DNA of 64,000 nucleotides from Fluviicola sp. (GTDB lineage Bacteria; Bacteroidota; Bacteroidia; Flavobacteriales_D; Crocinitomicaceae): NCBI RefSeq assembly GCF_039596395.1, contig NZ_JBCNJT010000003.1:248001-312000 (forward strand). The letters are read 5' to 3'. Made by a program: the position numbers and the translations under genes. Below, piece by piece: positions 9,096-16,519 of this stretch (position 1 is its first letter; every line of letters begins with the position of its first letter). Below the pieces are notes generated by a model. It was given only the letters and a program-made list of their open reading frames with translations. It did no database searches and had not been told where the DNA came from.

Positions 9096-9524
9096 ATGAA
9101 AACACTACTAATCAAGGGTTCTCTCGCCCTGATTCTACTACAGTTTTCCTACTTTTCCCATGGACAAACTGTCACCCAGCAACTAACCCCAGAACAAATC
9201 GCCGAGCGCGTTGCGTATGTTCACGGCGGTGATTATGTCTCCGGCAATCCGACCCTCGTTTCAGCCTGGGGAAAGGTCATGACTGACAGGATTGAGTACC
9301 AGGTTGTTAATCAGGATCCGGACGAAAAGTATCCTTTGTTGTCTTCCATGCCGTTAATGACTAAATCGAACGCGGCGGTTCAGGGGGCAGATTTTGCAAA
9401 TTTCAATGTAAATACGTTTAACCCTTTAACGTATAACCTGGATTTCTTTTCAGACAGAACGTTTGTGTATCGCATTGATACGACTCCCTATATTATGATT
9501 GTTAAACCCATTCAACACAATTAA
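9096..9524 (+). CDS. Small exported partner protein, cassette copy 4
   Basis: A 142-residue protein with a signal peptide (hydrophobic run about 8-20) likely cleaved before Gln24 (FSHGQTVTQ). The mature part begins QLTPEQIAERVAYVHGGDY, parallel to copy 3, then NPTLVSAWGKVMTDRI, then the conserved core DEKYPLLSSMPLMTK, FNPLTYNLDFFSDRT, YRIDTTPYIMIVKPI. It differs from the other copies in having PDEKYP and TFVYRID variants. The cargo gene starts 5 nt after its stop. No database family recognised; function unknown. Confidence 0.88.
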   Translation: MKTLLIKGSLALILLQFSYFSHGQTVTQQLTPEQIAERVAYVHGGDYVSGNPTLVSAWGKVMTDRIEYQVVNQDPDEKYPLLSSMPLMTKSNAAVQGADFANFNVNTFNPLTYNLDFFSDRTFVYRIDTTPYIMIVKPIQHN

Positions 9525-9529
9525 TAATC

Positions 9530-12091
9530 ATGAAAAACTATACTACACTTCGAACACTTTCTCTTGCAGCTTTTCTGACTCTTTTACAGATTTCCTTTAG
9601 CTGGTCTCAGGGAGGAAATACACCTTGTACTGCTACTTCTATTACTCCAACTACCTCCTGTTCGTACAGTATCAGTGGTACAACAGTTAGTCAAACCTAC
9701 CAAAATAATGCAAATAACGGAGGTACTCCTTCCTGTGCAAGCCCAGGGGCGCCCGACGTTTGGTTTGTATTTACAACTACCAGCGCCGGTAACTACACGA
9801 TTGATATGAACACCGGAACCATGACGGACAGCGGTATGGGAATTTATGGTGGGGCATCTTGTAGTTCACTGACTGAAATTTCATGTGATGATGACAGTTC
9901 ACCGAACGGATCAATGTCCATGCTCACTGTTTCATTGGCTGCAAGTACAACTTATTATATCCGAGTGTGGGCTTACAGTTCGGGCACGGGAACATTCACC
10001 ATGTGTGTGACTGCACCGCCTGTACTGCCTGCAGGATCCATCGTTATGCCGGCATCGGGAAGCACTTCGGCGTGCAGCGGAACTTTTTATGACGGTGGCG
10101 GATTATCTGATTACAGTAGTTCCGATACCCGTGTTTTCACGATTTGTCCTTCTACAGCAGGTGCTAAATTAAAAGCAGTTTTCAGTTCGTTTCAAACAGA
10201 AAGCAGTTTGGACGTGCTGCAAATTTTTGACGGAAATTCAACAGGAGCTCCTCTTTTGGGAACATACAGCGGAACTACTAGCCCGGGAACTGTTCAGGCT
10301 TCTGCCAGCAATGCAACCGGGTGTCTGACTTTCCGGTTCACTTCTGATGGTTCGGTGACTTACCCGGGATGGGTAGCCGCGATTTCCTGCGTGATCCCAT
10401 GTCAGAGCATTACTTCAAACTGGGTAAGCTCCAATGAAGCGCCAATGGCGGATGGAATCATCCGCATTTGCCAGGGACAAAGTATTAACCTGGTTGGAAG
10501 CGGAACATTCGGAACTTCAGGAACCGGAGCAACTTATGCCTGGAATATGGGGAACGGGGTAACTGTCAGCGGGGCAAATATCAATTACACTTATCCTGCT
10601 GTGGGAAGTTACCTGGCAAACCTGGTCATTACCGATCCGAGCGGGTGTACCAATACGAATTCCATTAACCGGAATATCCAGGTTTCTACAACGCCAACCA
10701 TAACAACTTCTGCCTCGCCGGCTACTTTGTGTACGAACCAAACATCTGCTTTATCGGCTACTGTTACGATGAATCCGTATACTGTAAACTGTACACCTCC
10801 GGTTTCCGGAACCACATTCCTTCCGGACGGATCGGGAGTTTCCTATTCGACTTCCATTACAACCAATTGCTACAGTCCGAGTGCTACCGTAACAGCTGCT
10901 ACCGATATCACGAATATCTGTCTGAATATGGAGCATTCCTATTCGGGTGACTTATCCATGAGTATTACTTGTCCGAACGGACAAAGCACCAGTTTGATTA
11001 CTTATTCATCCGGAACAGGTTCTGCCAACCTGGGAACTCCATGGGCCACAGGAACCGTTGACGGAAGTTCATCAACAACTACTCCTGGTGTAGGAGCAAA
11101 TTACTGTTTTTCTTCCACAGCGAGTACGGCATGGGCAAGCAGCCCGGTTACGGGAGGTACTTTTGTAAGCGGAAATGGTCCGTCAACGTATACGGATTCA
11201 TACATTCCTGCCGGTACGTATTTGCCGATGCAGACATTCAACAGCCTGATCGGTTGTCCTTTGAACGGAAGCTGGACAATCACCGTAACGGATAACTTGT
11301 CTTCGGATAACGGGTATATTTTTAACTGGGACATCAATTTCAGTGCGGCGTTGCTTTCTGCCGCATCTTTCACACCGACCATTGTATCCCAGGGATGGAC
11401 CGCTGCACCGACACTTTCAAGTACAGGGGCAACAACAGCCAACGTTACACCGACTAACCAGGGAACACCTTGTTTTTCATACAGTGTAACGGATAATTTC
11501 GGGTGTACTTATACGCAGCCGCAATGTATTACCGTGAACTGCGGAACTTCATTGCCGATCGGCTTGGTGAGTTTTGAAGCGACCGCTGTAGACAACCATT
11601 CGGTGATGTTGAGTTGGGAAACAAGCTCCGAGCAGGAAAATGACTACTTCGTGGTAGAGCGTTCTTTGAGCGGTTCAGACGGTTGGGAACAGATCGGTAC
11701 TGTTGACGGTGCCGGGAATTCCGAAACGCCGAAATTCTACGCAGATGTCGATAATATGCCGTTGAACGGTGTTTCTTACTACCGATTGAAGCAGATTGAT
11801 TTCAACGGACAGGAACGTGTGCATGAAATGGAATCGGTATATATTGATGTTTCCGGGATGAATGATTTGGTGATCTTCCCGAATCCGGCTACGAACCTGG
11901 TTACTTTCAAAGGAGACATTGTTTCCCTGAGCACCTTTAAACTATTGAATGCAATGGGGCAGGATATCCGCATGAATGTTTCTTCCTACAAACAGGGCGA
12001 CGGGACATTGGTTCTGGATATTTCTTCGCTGAGGGCAGGAGTTTATATCGTGAAAAACGGATCCAAAGTATATTCTTTGGTAAAACAATAA
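9530..12091 (+). CDS. T9SS-secreted CUB-PKD-P-domain protein with a distinct N-terminal domain, cassette copy 4
   Basis: An 853-residue protein. Signal peptide ends SFSWS before Gln. Residues about 30-160 form an N-terminal domain (TPCTATSITP, PDVWFVFTTT, CDDDSSPNG, YYIRVWAYSSG). It resembles pre-peptidase-like beta-sandwiches and is only distantly like that of copy 3. Then a CUB-like domain (about 170-288, with LQIFDGNST in place of LYIYDGNST), PKD-like domain (about 290-387), P-domain-like region (about 417-605), linker LPIGLVSFEA (about 673) and type A T9SS sorting domain from about 780 (VIFPNPATN, GVYIVKNG). It is the last member of the array and is followed by a strong terminator hairpin. 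Confidence 0.92.
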   Translation: MKNYTTLRTLSLAAFLTLLQISFSWSQGGNTPCTATSITPTTSCSYSISGTTVSQTYQNNANNGGTPSCASPGAPDVWFVFTTTSAGNYTIDMNTGTMTDSGMGIYGGASCSSLTEISCDDDSSPNGSMSMLTVSLAASTTYYIRVWAYSSGTGTFTMCVTAPPVLPAGSIVMPASGSTSACSGTFYDGGGLSDYSSSDTRVFTICPSTAGAKLKAVFSSFQTESSLDVLQIFDGNSTGAPLLGTYSGTTSPGTVQASASNATGCLTFRFTSDGSVTYPGWVAAISCVIPCQSITSNWVSSNEAPMADGIIRICQGQSINLVGSGTFGTSGTGATYAWNMGNGVTVSGANINYTYPAVGSYLANLVITDPSGCTNTNSINRNIQVSTTPTITTSASPATLCTNQTSALSATVTMNPYTVNCTPPVSGTTFLPDGSGVSYSTSITTNCYSPSATVTAATDITNICLNMEHSYSGDLSMSITCPNGQSTSLITYSSGTGSANLGTPWATGTVDGSSSTTTPGVGANYCFSSTASTAWASSPVTGGTFVSGNGPSTYTDSYIPAGTYLPMQTFNSLIGCPLNGSWTITVTDNLSSDNGYIFNWDINFSAALLSAASFTPTIVSQGWTAAPTLSSTGATTANVTPTNQGTPCFSYSVTDNFGCTYTQPQCITVNCGTSLPIGLVSFEATAVDNHSVMLSWETSSEQENDYFVVERSLSGSDGWEQIGTVDGAGNSETPKFYADVDNMPLNGVSYYRLKQIDFNGQERVHEMESVYIDVSGMNDLVIFPNPATNLVTFKGDIVSLSTFKLLNAMGQDIRMNVSSYKQGDGTLVLDISSLRAGVYIVKNGSKVYSLVKQ

Positions 12092-12106
12092 TTGTAGGAT
12101 TTGTAA

Positions 12107-12146
12107 AAAACAGTAGGCGCGCGATTAATTGCGCGCCTACTGTTTT
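12107..12146. terminator. Terminator-like hairpin, dispersed repeat member 1
   Basis: A perfect 16-bp stem (arms 12107-12122 and 12131-12146; core CAGTAGGCGCGC) around GATTAATT. It belongs to a small family of intergenic hairpins with a GATTAAT centre and GTAGG/CCTAC arms (24194, 37190, 38016; 41527 shares the arms). It closes the cassette array and probably terminates transcription. Confidence 0.8.
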
Positions 12147-12195
12147 ATGGTACTATTAGAAATATATTCCCTATTTTGTAATCAAATTGAAAAAG

Positions 12196-12591
12196 ATGAG
12201 AAATCTGATTACAGCAGTCATTGCTTTGGTATTGGTAACCGGTGTTGTCTCATGCGGAGGCAAAGGAGAAGAGAAAGCGGATGTAGGAGTAGATCAAAGT
12301 ACGCCTGAATATAAAGCATACGACATCGTTCAAAACCTGAAAGTTGTGAAAGACCTGCAGGCAAGTGCCGAAGCAAAGAATCAGTCCATATCATTAAAAA
12401 TGAGCAAGGATTTGCTGAATAAAGGAAAAGGGTTTTATTGGTTCCAGGTGGTTCAGCACGTCGGGAGCGCTACCGTTGTAAAATTGAATTTAACGGTACA
12501 CGAAAAGACTTTTGATGTTTTGATCCGCGACGATGAAACCGGTGAAAATTTAACTCCGGACGAATACGAGGCCAAATACTCGAAGGATTAG
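12196..12591 (+). CDS. Small lipoprotein, unknown function
   Basis: A 131-residue protein from ATG 12196; an in-frame TTG at 12187 would add KK to the N-terminus and is a real alternative. N-terminal signal with lipobox VVSC (Cys20), followed by a charged GGKGEEKAD stretch typical of Bacteroidota lipoproteins. The mature part has helix-rich DIVQNLKVVKDLQASAEAK and a basic middle, and no recognised domain. Its end overlaps the convergent nucleoside phosphorylase gene by 4 nt (tail to tail). Localisation in a membrane envelope is reasonably sure; role unknown. Confidence 0.75.
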   Translation: MRNLITAVIALVLVTGVVSCGGKGEEKADVGVDQSTPEYKAYDIVQNLKVVKDLQASAEAKNQSISLKMSKDLLNKGKGFYWFQVVQHVGSATVVKLNLTVHEKTFDVLIRDDETGENLTPDEYEAKYSKD

Positions 12592-13454
12592 GATATCCGG
12601 TCCAGCACGTATCGGATCAATCCGTTCATTTCATGTTCATAGCCCTTGCTGAATTCCATGCGGGGCCTGTTTGCAATTCCCAGGCAAATAGTAATGCATT
12701 GGTGACCCATTGCTTTTCCTAAAGCGAAAAGTGCGGAACTTTCCATTTCAAAATTGACCACCCGGTGATTGCCGAAAGCAAATTGTTCCAGTTTTTCATT
12801 CACTTCCGAAGTACGCGTGCCCAAACGGAGCGATCTTCCCTGTGGAGCATAGAATCCGGAACTGGTTACCGTAATTCCTTTCCGGACTTTTTCACCGTCC
12901 AGTTTTTGCATGAGCCCGGAAGAACTTTCTGCACAGTAAGGAATGATCTCTTCCGGAAATCCTACAAAAGCATCTAAGGCCTTTGCAATGGCTTCTTCTT
13001 CCGGGTTGAATGGAATGGGGTAGAAGTGAGCTACGTTATCAATTCCCACTGCGTGACTCGACAGAATATAACTGTGTACATCGATGTCGGCCTGCAGGAT
13101 CCCGCAAGTCCCGATACGGATCAAATTCAAGGAAGTAAGCGCCGGACGGTTTTCCCGGTTTTCCAGGTCGATGTTTACCAATGCATCCAGTTCGTTGATC
13201 ACAATGTCGATATTGTCCGTTCCGATTCCTGTTGAGAGAGCGGTGATGCGCTTTCCTTTATAGATTCCGGTGTGACAAACAAATTCCCGGTGCTTGGATT
13301 GATGCGTAATCTCATCGAAAAAAGCCGAAATAGCCGAAACGCGGTCCTGATCACCGACCAGTAAAATGGTTGGAGCAATGTCTTCGGGAGAGATTCCCAA
13401 ATGATAGACATGTCCTTTCGAGTCCAATACAAGTTCTGATGCAGGATACTTCAT
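12588..13454 (-). CDS. Nucleoside phosphorylase (uridine phosphorylase / PNP-UDP family)
   Basis: A 288-residue cytoplasmic enzyme of the PNP_UDP family, which splits (deoxy)nucleosides with phosphate into base and ribose-1-phosphate for salvage. Family landmarks in order: a VGDQDR phosphate-loop-like segment near residue 33, TGIGTDNIDI near 95, LIRIGTCGILQAD near 130, and near the C-terminus the ribose-binding motif VVNFEMESSALFALG followed by CLGIANR. Size and motif order fit uridine phosphorylase-like enzymes of Bacteroidota. Exact substrate cannot be read from sequence. It is convergent with the small lipoprotein gene. No operon partner on its strand within 100 nt. Confidence 0.85.
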   Translation of the reverse strand: MKYPASELVLDSKGHVYHLGISPEDIAPTILLVGDQDRVSAISAFFDEITHQSKHREFVCHTGIYKGKRITALSTGIGTDNIDIVINELDALVNIDLENRENRPALTSLNLIRIGTCGILQADIDVHSYILSSHAVGIDNVAHFYPIPFNPEEEAIAKALDAFVGFPEEIIPYCAESSSGLMQKLDGEKVRKGITVTSSGFYAPQGRSLRLGTRTSEVNEKLEQFAFGNHRVVNFEMESSALFALGKAMGHQCITICLGIANRPRMEFSKGYEHEMNGLIRYVLDRIS

Positions 13455-13593
13455 TCTTTATGTTAAATGTGATTAAATTAAAAGTTTAAAAGGAGAATTG
13501 AAAATTTAAAAAATGAAAGCATATCTTCCTGTAAGCAGGAGCGAATCACTTTTTACATGTAACCTTTTACCTTTTTACCTTCTACCTTCTCAA
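13455..13593. other. Short spacer with TTTAAAA/CCTTTTTAC repeats
   Basis: No gene. It contains short A-rich repeats (AAAAGTTTAAAAGG) and, further on, iterated CCTTTTAC/CCTTCTAC units. This resembles the imperfect inverted-repeat spacers at 30911-31020 and 58960-59090. Confidence 0.4.
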
Positions 13594-14331
13594 TTATTTC
13601 TTGATGCTCCCGAATACTTTCGTCAATAAATCCGTTACACGTGCTGCCGGATCTTTCCGGATTTTGTTCTCTTCCTTTTCCACCATCTGGAACAACCCTG
13701 CAATCGCTCTTTCGGTCACATACTGGTTCAAATCCGGATTGATCTTCTCACCGCCCGTTAAGCTCATAGCGCTGTTGTACTTGGTAATGATCGGGTTCCA
13801 GTATTCCGTTAGTTTCACTTTGGAAATAGCTTCTTTTACTTTCGGGGAAAATGCAGCTACCAATTTGGAAGTCGTATTGTCTTTCAGATAACGCGTTGCA
13901 GCGCCGTCTCCACCGTTCAAAATGCTGAACCCGTCAGAGATACTCATGTTCAGGATCGCATCCTTGAAAATAGGTAAAGCTTCTTTCGTTGCTTCTTCAG
14001 CGGCTCTGTTTAAGGTGGTTTCGAATTTTTCAACCTGTGCACTTAAGCCCCAATCCATGGCTTTTTGCTTTACTTTCAAAGCGTCAGGAGGAAAAGGTAA
14101 TCGGATTGCATCGTTTTTCAGGAAACCATCCGTTACAGAGGTTAAATTCACCGAGTTTTGAATCCCAACCGTTAAAGCTTCCTTTAAACCGGAGATCACT
14201 TCCGAATTTGTCAAAGCCGGAGTGGTATTGGTTCCTGTGTTTAATGCGCCGGCAGCCTCCTTAACCGTTTCGCATGCCTGTAAACCAATCATTATACTGC
14301 CTAAAGCAAGGATTCGTGTGAATTTTCTCAT
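13594..14331 (-). CDS. DUF4197 family lipoprotein
   Basis: A 245-residue protein. ATG at 14331 is preferred over one seven codons upstream because the signal peptide MRKFTRILALGSIMIG then sits at the N-terminus, with lipobox LQAC. The mature part matches the DUF4197 pattern: SGLKEALTVGIQNSV near 50, FLKNDAIRLPFP, an amphipathic helical region with FETTLNRAAEEATKEALPIF, DGFSILNGGDGAATRYL, and a C-terminal AIAGLFQMVEKEENKIRKDP. Function unknown; likely envelope anchored. It is divergent from cinA with a 60-nt shared upstream region. Confidence 0.85.
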   Translation of the reverse strand: MRKFTRILALGSIMIGLQACETVKEAAGALNTGTNTTPALTNSEVISGLKEALTVGIQNSVNLTSVTDGFLKNDAIRLPFPPDALKVKQKAMDWGLSAQVEKFETTLNRAAEEATKEALPIFKDAILNMSISDGFSILNGGDGAATRYLKDNTTSKLVAAFSPKVKEAISKVKLTEYWNPIITKYNSAMSLTGGEKINPDLNQYVTERAIAGLFQMVEKEENKIRKDPAARVTDLLTKVFGSIKK

Positions 14332-14361
14332 AGGATAATTTTTTATGTTCAAACTTAAGAA

Positions 14362-14369
14362 TAATTTTG
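14362..14369 (+). promoter_or_regulatory. -7 element upstream of cinA
   Basis: TAATTTTG matches TAnnTTTG exactly and lies 22 nt before the cinA ATG. No clear TTG is found at the expected upstream distance. Confidence 0.4.
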
Positions 14370-14391
14370 TCCGTAGTTCAAAAACAGTACC

Positions 14392-15648
14392 ATGATTAAT
14401 GTTGAAATAATTTCTATCGGAGATGAACTGTTGATCGGACAGACCATTAATACAAACGCTTCATGGATGGGAGCTCAGTTGGCGGTTAGCGGGATTAAGG
14501 TTTCCAACGTAGTAACCATTTCAGATACCCGCGAAGCAATTACAGGAGCTTTGGCCCAGGCGCATAAAAGAAGTCAGGTGGTTTTGATCACAGGTGGCCT
14601 CGGCCCCACGAAAGACGATATAACCAAGCAGGTGCTTTGCGAGTATTTTCATACGAAACTGGTTTTGGATGAACGCGTTTTACATCATGTGGAATCGTTC
14701 TTTATTAAAAGGAACCGTCCGATGTTGGAAGTCAATAAAATGCAGGCAATGGTTCCTGAAGCGTGTGAAGTACTGTTTAACGAGCAGGGAACAGCTCCCG
14801 GAATGTGGTTCGAACAGGACGATACGATTTTTGTTTCCATGCCCGGAGTTCCGTATGAAATGCGACATTTGATGGAGGCTCACGTGATTCCGCGTCTGAC
14901 AGCAAAATATCCGCTGAAGAAACTGATCCAGAGAACCTATCTGACACAGGGAATCGGAGAATCGTTTTTGGCTGAAAAAGTAAGCGACTGGGAAAACCAA
15001 TTGCGGGAAGAAGGATTGGACCTGGCGTACCTGCCTTCTCCGGGAATGGTGAAACTGCGCATCAGTTCCGCATCGGGAAACCAGGAGCGGGTTGCACATT
15101 TCGGGGAAGAACTGAAAAAAAGAATCCCGGCCTATTTATATGGGGAAGAGGAGGAAACCTTACCGGAAGTCGTGGGAAAATTGCTTCAGAACGCCGGCGA
15201 AACGATCGGAACGGTTGAAAGTTGCACGGGAGGAAGTATCATGGCTGCTTTGACAAGCGTTTCGGGTTCTTCCGGGTATGTACAGGGAGGATTGATCACG
15301 TACAGCAATGACCTGAAAATGAAATTGGCCCATGTAAGTGCCGGAACACTGGAAGATTTCGGAGCGGTATCGGAAGAAACGGTTTTGGAAATGTCAGCCG
15401 GCGGAAAGAAGGAATTGGGCGTAGACTGGTGTATTTCAGTTTCCGGGATTGCGGGCCCGCTAGGAGGTAGTGACGAAAAACCTGTAGGCACGGTTTGGAT
15501 TGCAATTGACGGACCTAAACAGAAAGTGTCCCGGAAATTTTTATTCGGAACAGATCGCCAGAGAACGGTGCAAATGACAGTCCTTACTGCTTTAAATTTA
15601 TTGCGTTGTGAGATTTTAGGAATAAATATTGAAAAAAAGCAAAGTTAA
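14392..15648 (+). CDS. cinA: CinA-family protein (nicotinamide-nucleotide amidohydrolase)
   Basis: A 418-residue two-domain CinA protein. The N-terminal MoCF/COG1058 domain begins VEIISIGDELLIGQ and carries TGGLGPTKDDITK near residue 67; in the family this domain acts as an ADP-ribose-type pyrophosphatase. The C-terminal domain from about 265 has ESCTGGSIMAALTSVSG and VSGIAGPLGGSDEKPVGT, the motifs of the nicotinamide mononucleotide deamidase of the pyridine nucleotide cycle. Length is normal for the family (about 410-420). A downstream ribosomal operon follows after its own promoter. Exact activity of each domain in this organism is not provable from sequence. Confidence 0.95.
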   Translation: MINVEIISIGDELLIGQTINTNASWMGAQLAVSGIKVSNVVTISDTREAITGALAQAHKRSQVVLITGGLGPTKDDITKQVLCEYFHTKLVLDERVLHHVESFFIKRNRPMLEVNKMQAMVPEACEVLFNEQGTAPGMWFEQDDTIFVSMPGVPYEMRHLMEAHVIPRLTAKYPLKKLIQRTYLTQGIGESFLAEKVSDWENQLREEGLDLAYLPSPGMVKLRISSASGNQERVAHFGEELKKRIPAYLYGEEEETLPEVVGKLLQNAGETIGTVESCTGGSIMAALTSVSGSSGYVQGGLITYSNDLKMKLAHVSAGTLEDFGAVSEETVLEMSAGGKKELGVDWCISVSGIAGPLGGSDEKPVGTVWIAIDGPKQKVSRKFLFGTDRQRTVQMTVLTALNLLRCEILGINIEKKQS

Positions 15649-15650
15649 TG

Positions 15651-15682
15651 TTGCGTAATTGTTAGAATTTGCTTTTCTTTGC
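15651..15682 (+). promoter_or_regulatory. Probable promoter of the rpmB-rpmG operon
   Basis: TTG (15651-15653), a 20-nt spacer, then TTTCTTTG (15674-15681), one mismatch from TAnnTTTG, followed by CACCC. This is the expected Bacteroidota spacing and lies 34 nt before the rpmB ATG. Confidence 0.45.
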
Positions 15683-15715
15683 ACCCGCTTTTAGAATAAG
15701 GAAAAATAAAATACA

Positions 15716-15952
15716 ATGTCACGAGTTTGTCAAATCACAGGAAAGTCGGTAATGGTAGGAAACAATGTTTCTCACTCAAACCGCAAAACTAAACGCAAGT
15801 TTTACCCGAACTTGTTAACTAAGAAGTTCTACGTACCAGAAGACGATATGTATGTTACATTAAAGATCTCTGCTGCAGCTTTAAGAACAATTAATAAGAA
15901 AGGTATTTCTGCGTGTTTGAAAGAAGCACGTGAAAAAGGTTTTTTAAAGTAA
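15716..15952 (+). CDS. rpmB: 50S ribosomal protein bL28
   Basis: A 78-residue basic protein with the bL28 signature: [21 protein letters not shown] at the start, [10 protein letters not shown] near residue 25 and [12 protein letters not shown] near 52. Length is usual. It is first in the order bL28, bL33, DUF4295 protein, ftsY, a gene order typical of Bacteroidota. A small CCAACC-ATA-GGTTGG hairpin (15975-15989) sits in the spacer to rpmG. Confidence 0.97.
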   Translation: MSRVCQITGKSVMVGNNVSHSNRKTKRKFYPNLLTKKFYVPEDDMYVTLKISAAALRTINKKGISACLKEAREKGFLK

Positions 15953-16012
15953 GAGAAGCATAGCTTCGATTTTTCCAACCATAGGTTGGGTAACCAATCA
16001 AATTGAATAAAA

Positions 16013-16201
16013 ATGGCTAAGAAAGCAAAAGGAAATAGAATCCAGGTTATTTTAGAGTGCACAGAGCACAAAGAATCTGGAATGGCGGGAACTTCCCGTT
16101 ACATTACGATGAAAAATCGTAAGAACACTCCGGATCGTTTGGAGATTAAAAAATTCAACCCGATCCTGAAGCGTTACACAGTTCATAAAGAGATTAAGTA
16201 A
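16013..16201 (+). CDS. rpmG: 50S ribosomal protein bL33
   Basis: A 62-residue basic protein with the bL33 pattern ([43 protein letters not shown]). It keeps only one Cys and lacks the paired CxxC motifs of the zinc-binding form, so it is a zinc-independent version. Its stop is followed by a small GATCCGCC/GGCGGATT hairpin at about 16204-16221. Confidence 0.96.
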   Translation: MAKKAKGNRIQVILECTEHKESGMAGTSRYITMKNRKNTPDRLEIKKFNPILKRYTVHKEIK

Positions 16202-16285
16202 GTGATCCGCCGAGGCGGATTGATTTGATCGCAGTCCGTAGACGGGAAAAACTTCAAATTGAAAACTTTTTAAAATATTTAAGTC

Positions 16286-16435
16286 ATGGCTAAGAAAGTA
16301 GTAGCATCCCTACAAAAAGGTGGAGGAAAAGAGCATACGAAAGTGATCAAGATGGTTAAGTCTAAGACCGGTTCTTTCACATTCAAAGAAGAAATCGTAC
16401 ACAACGATAAAGTAAAAGACTGGTTCAGCAAGTAA
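16286..16435 (+). CDS. DUF4295 family protein, Bacteroidota-specific ribosome-associated protein
   Basis: A 49-residue basic protein from ATG 16286 to TAA 16433-16435: MAKKVVASLQKGGGKEHTKV at the start and VKDWFSK at the end. It has the size, charge and position (directly after rpmG, before ftsY) of the small DUF4295 proteins of Bacteroidota. My recollection is that this family corresponds to a Bacteroidota-specific large-subunit protein (bL38) seen in a Flavobacterium ribosome structure; I am not certain of that link. The start MAKK parallels that of bL33. Confidence 0.88.
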   Translation: MAKKVVASLQKGGGKEHTKVIKMVKSKTGSFTFKEEIVHNDKVKDWFSK

Positions 16436-16471
16436 TCAGATTCTTTAAGTTGTAAACTCGATATTGTTTTA

Positions 16472-16506
16472 AAAACCTCTTCGCTCATGGCGGAGGGGTT
16501 TTTTTT
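16472..16506 (+). terminator. Terminator between ribosomal operon and ftsY
   Basis: A 13-bp stem (arms 16472-16484 and 16490-16502, core CCTCTTCGC / GCGGAGGGG with G-U pairs) and a TCATG loop, running into eight T. The T run merges with the TATTTTTG element of the next gene. Confidence 0.8.
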
Positions 16507-16507
16507 G

Positions 16508-16515
16508 TATTTTTG
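16508..16515 (+). promoter_or_regulatory. -7 element abutting ftsY (possible leaderless transcript)
   Basis: TATTTTTG matches TAnnTTTG and ends only 4 nt before the ftsY ATG, so a transcript from it would start at or next to the start codon. It overlaps the T tract of the preceding terminator, so chance is not excluded, but the same arrangement recurs at 61094-61106. Confidence 0.35.
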
Positions 16516-16519
16516 AACT

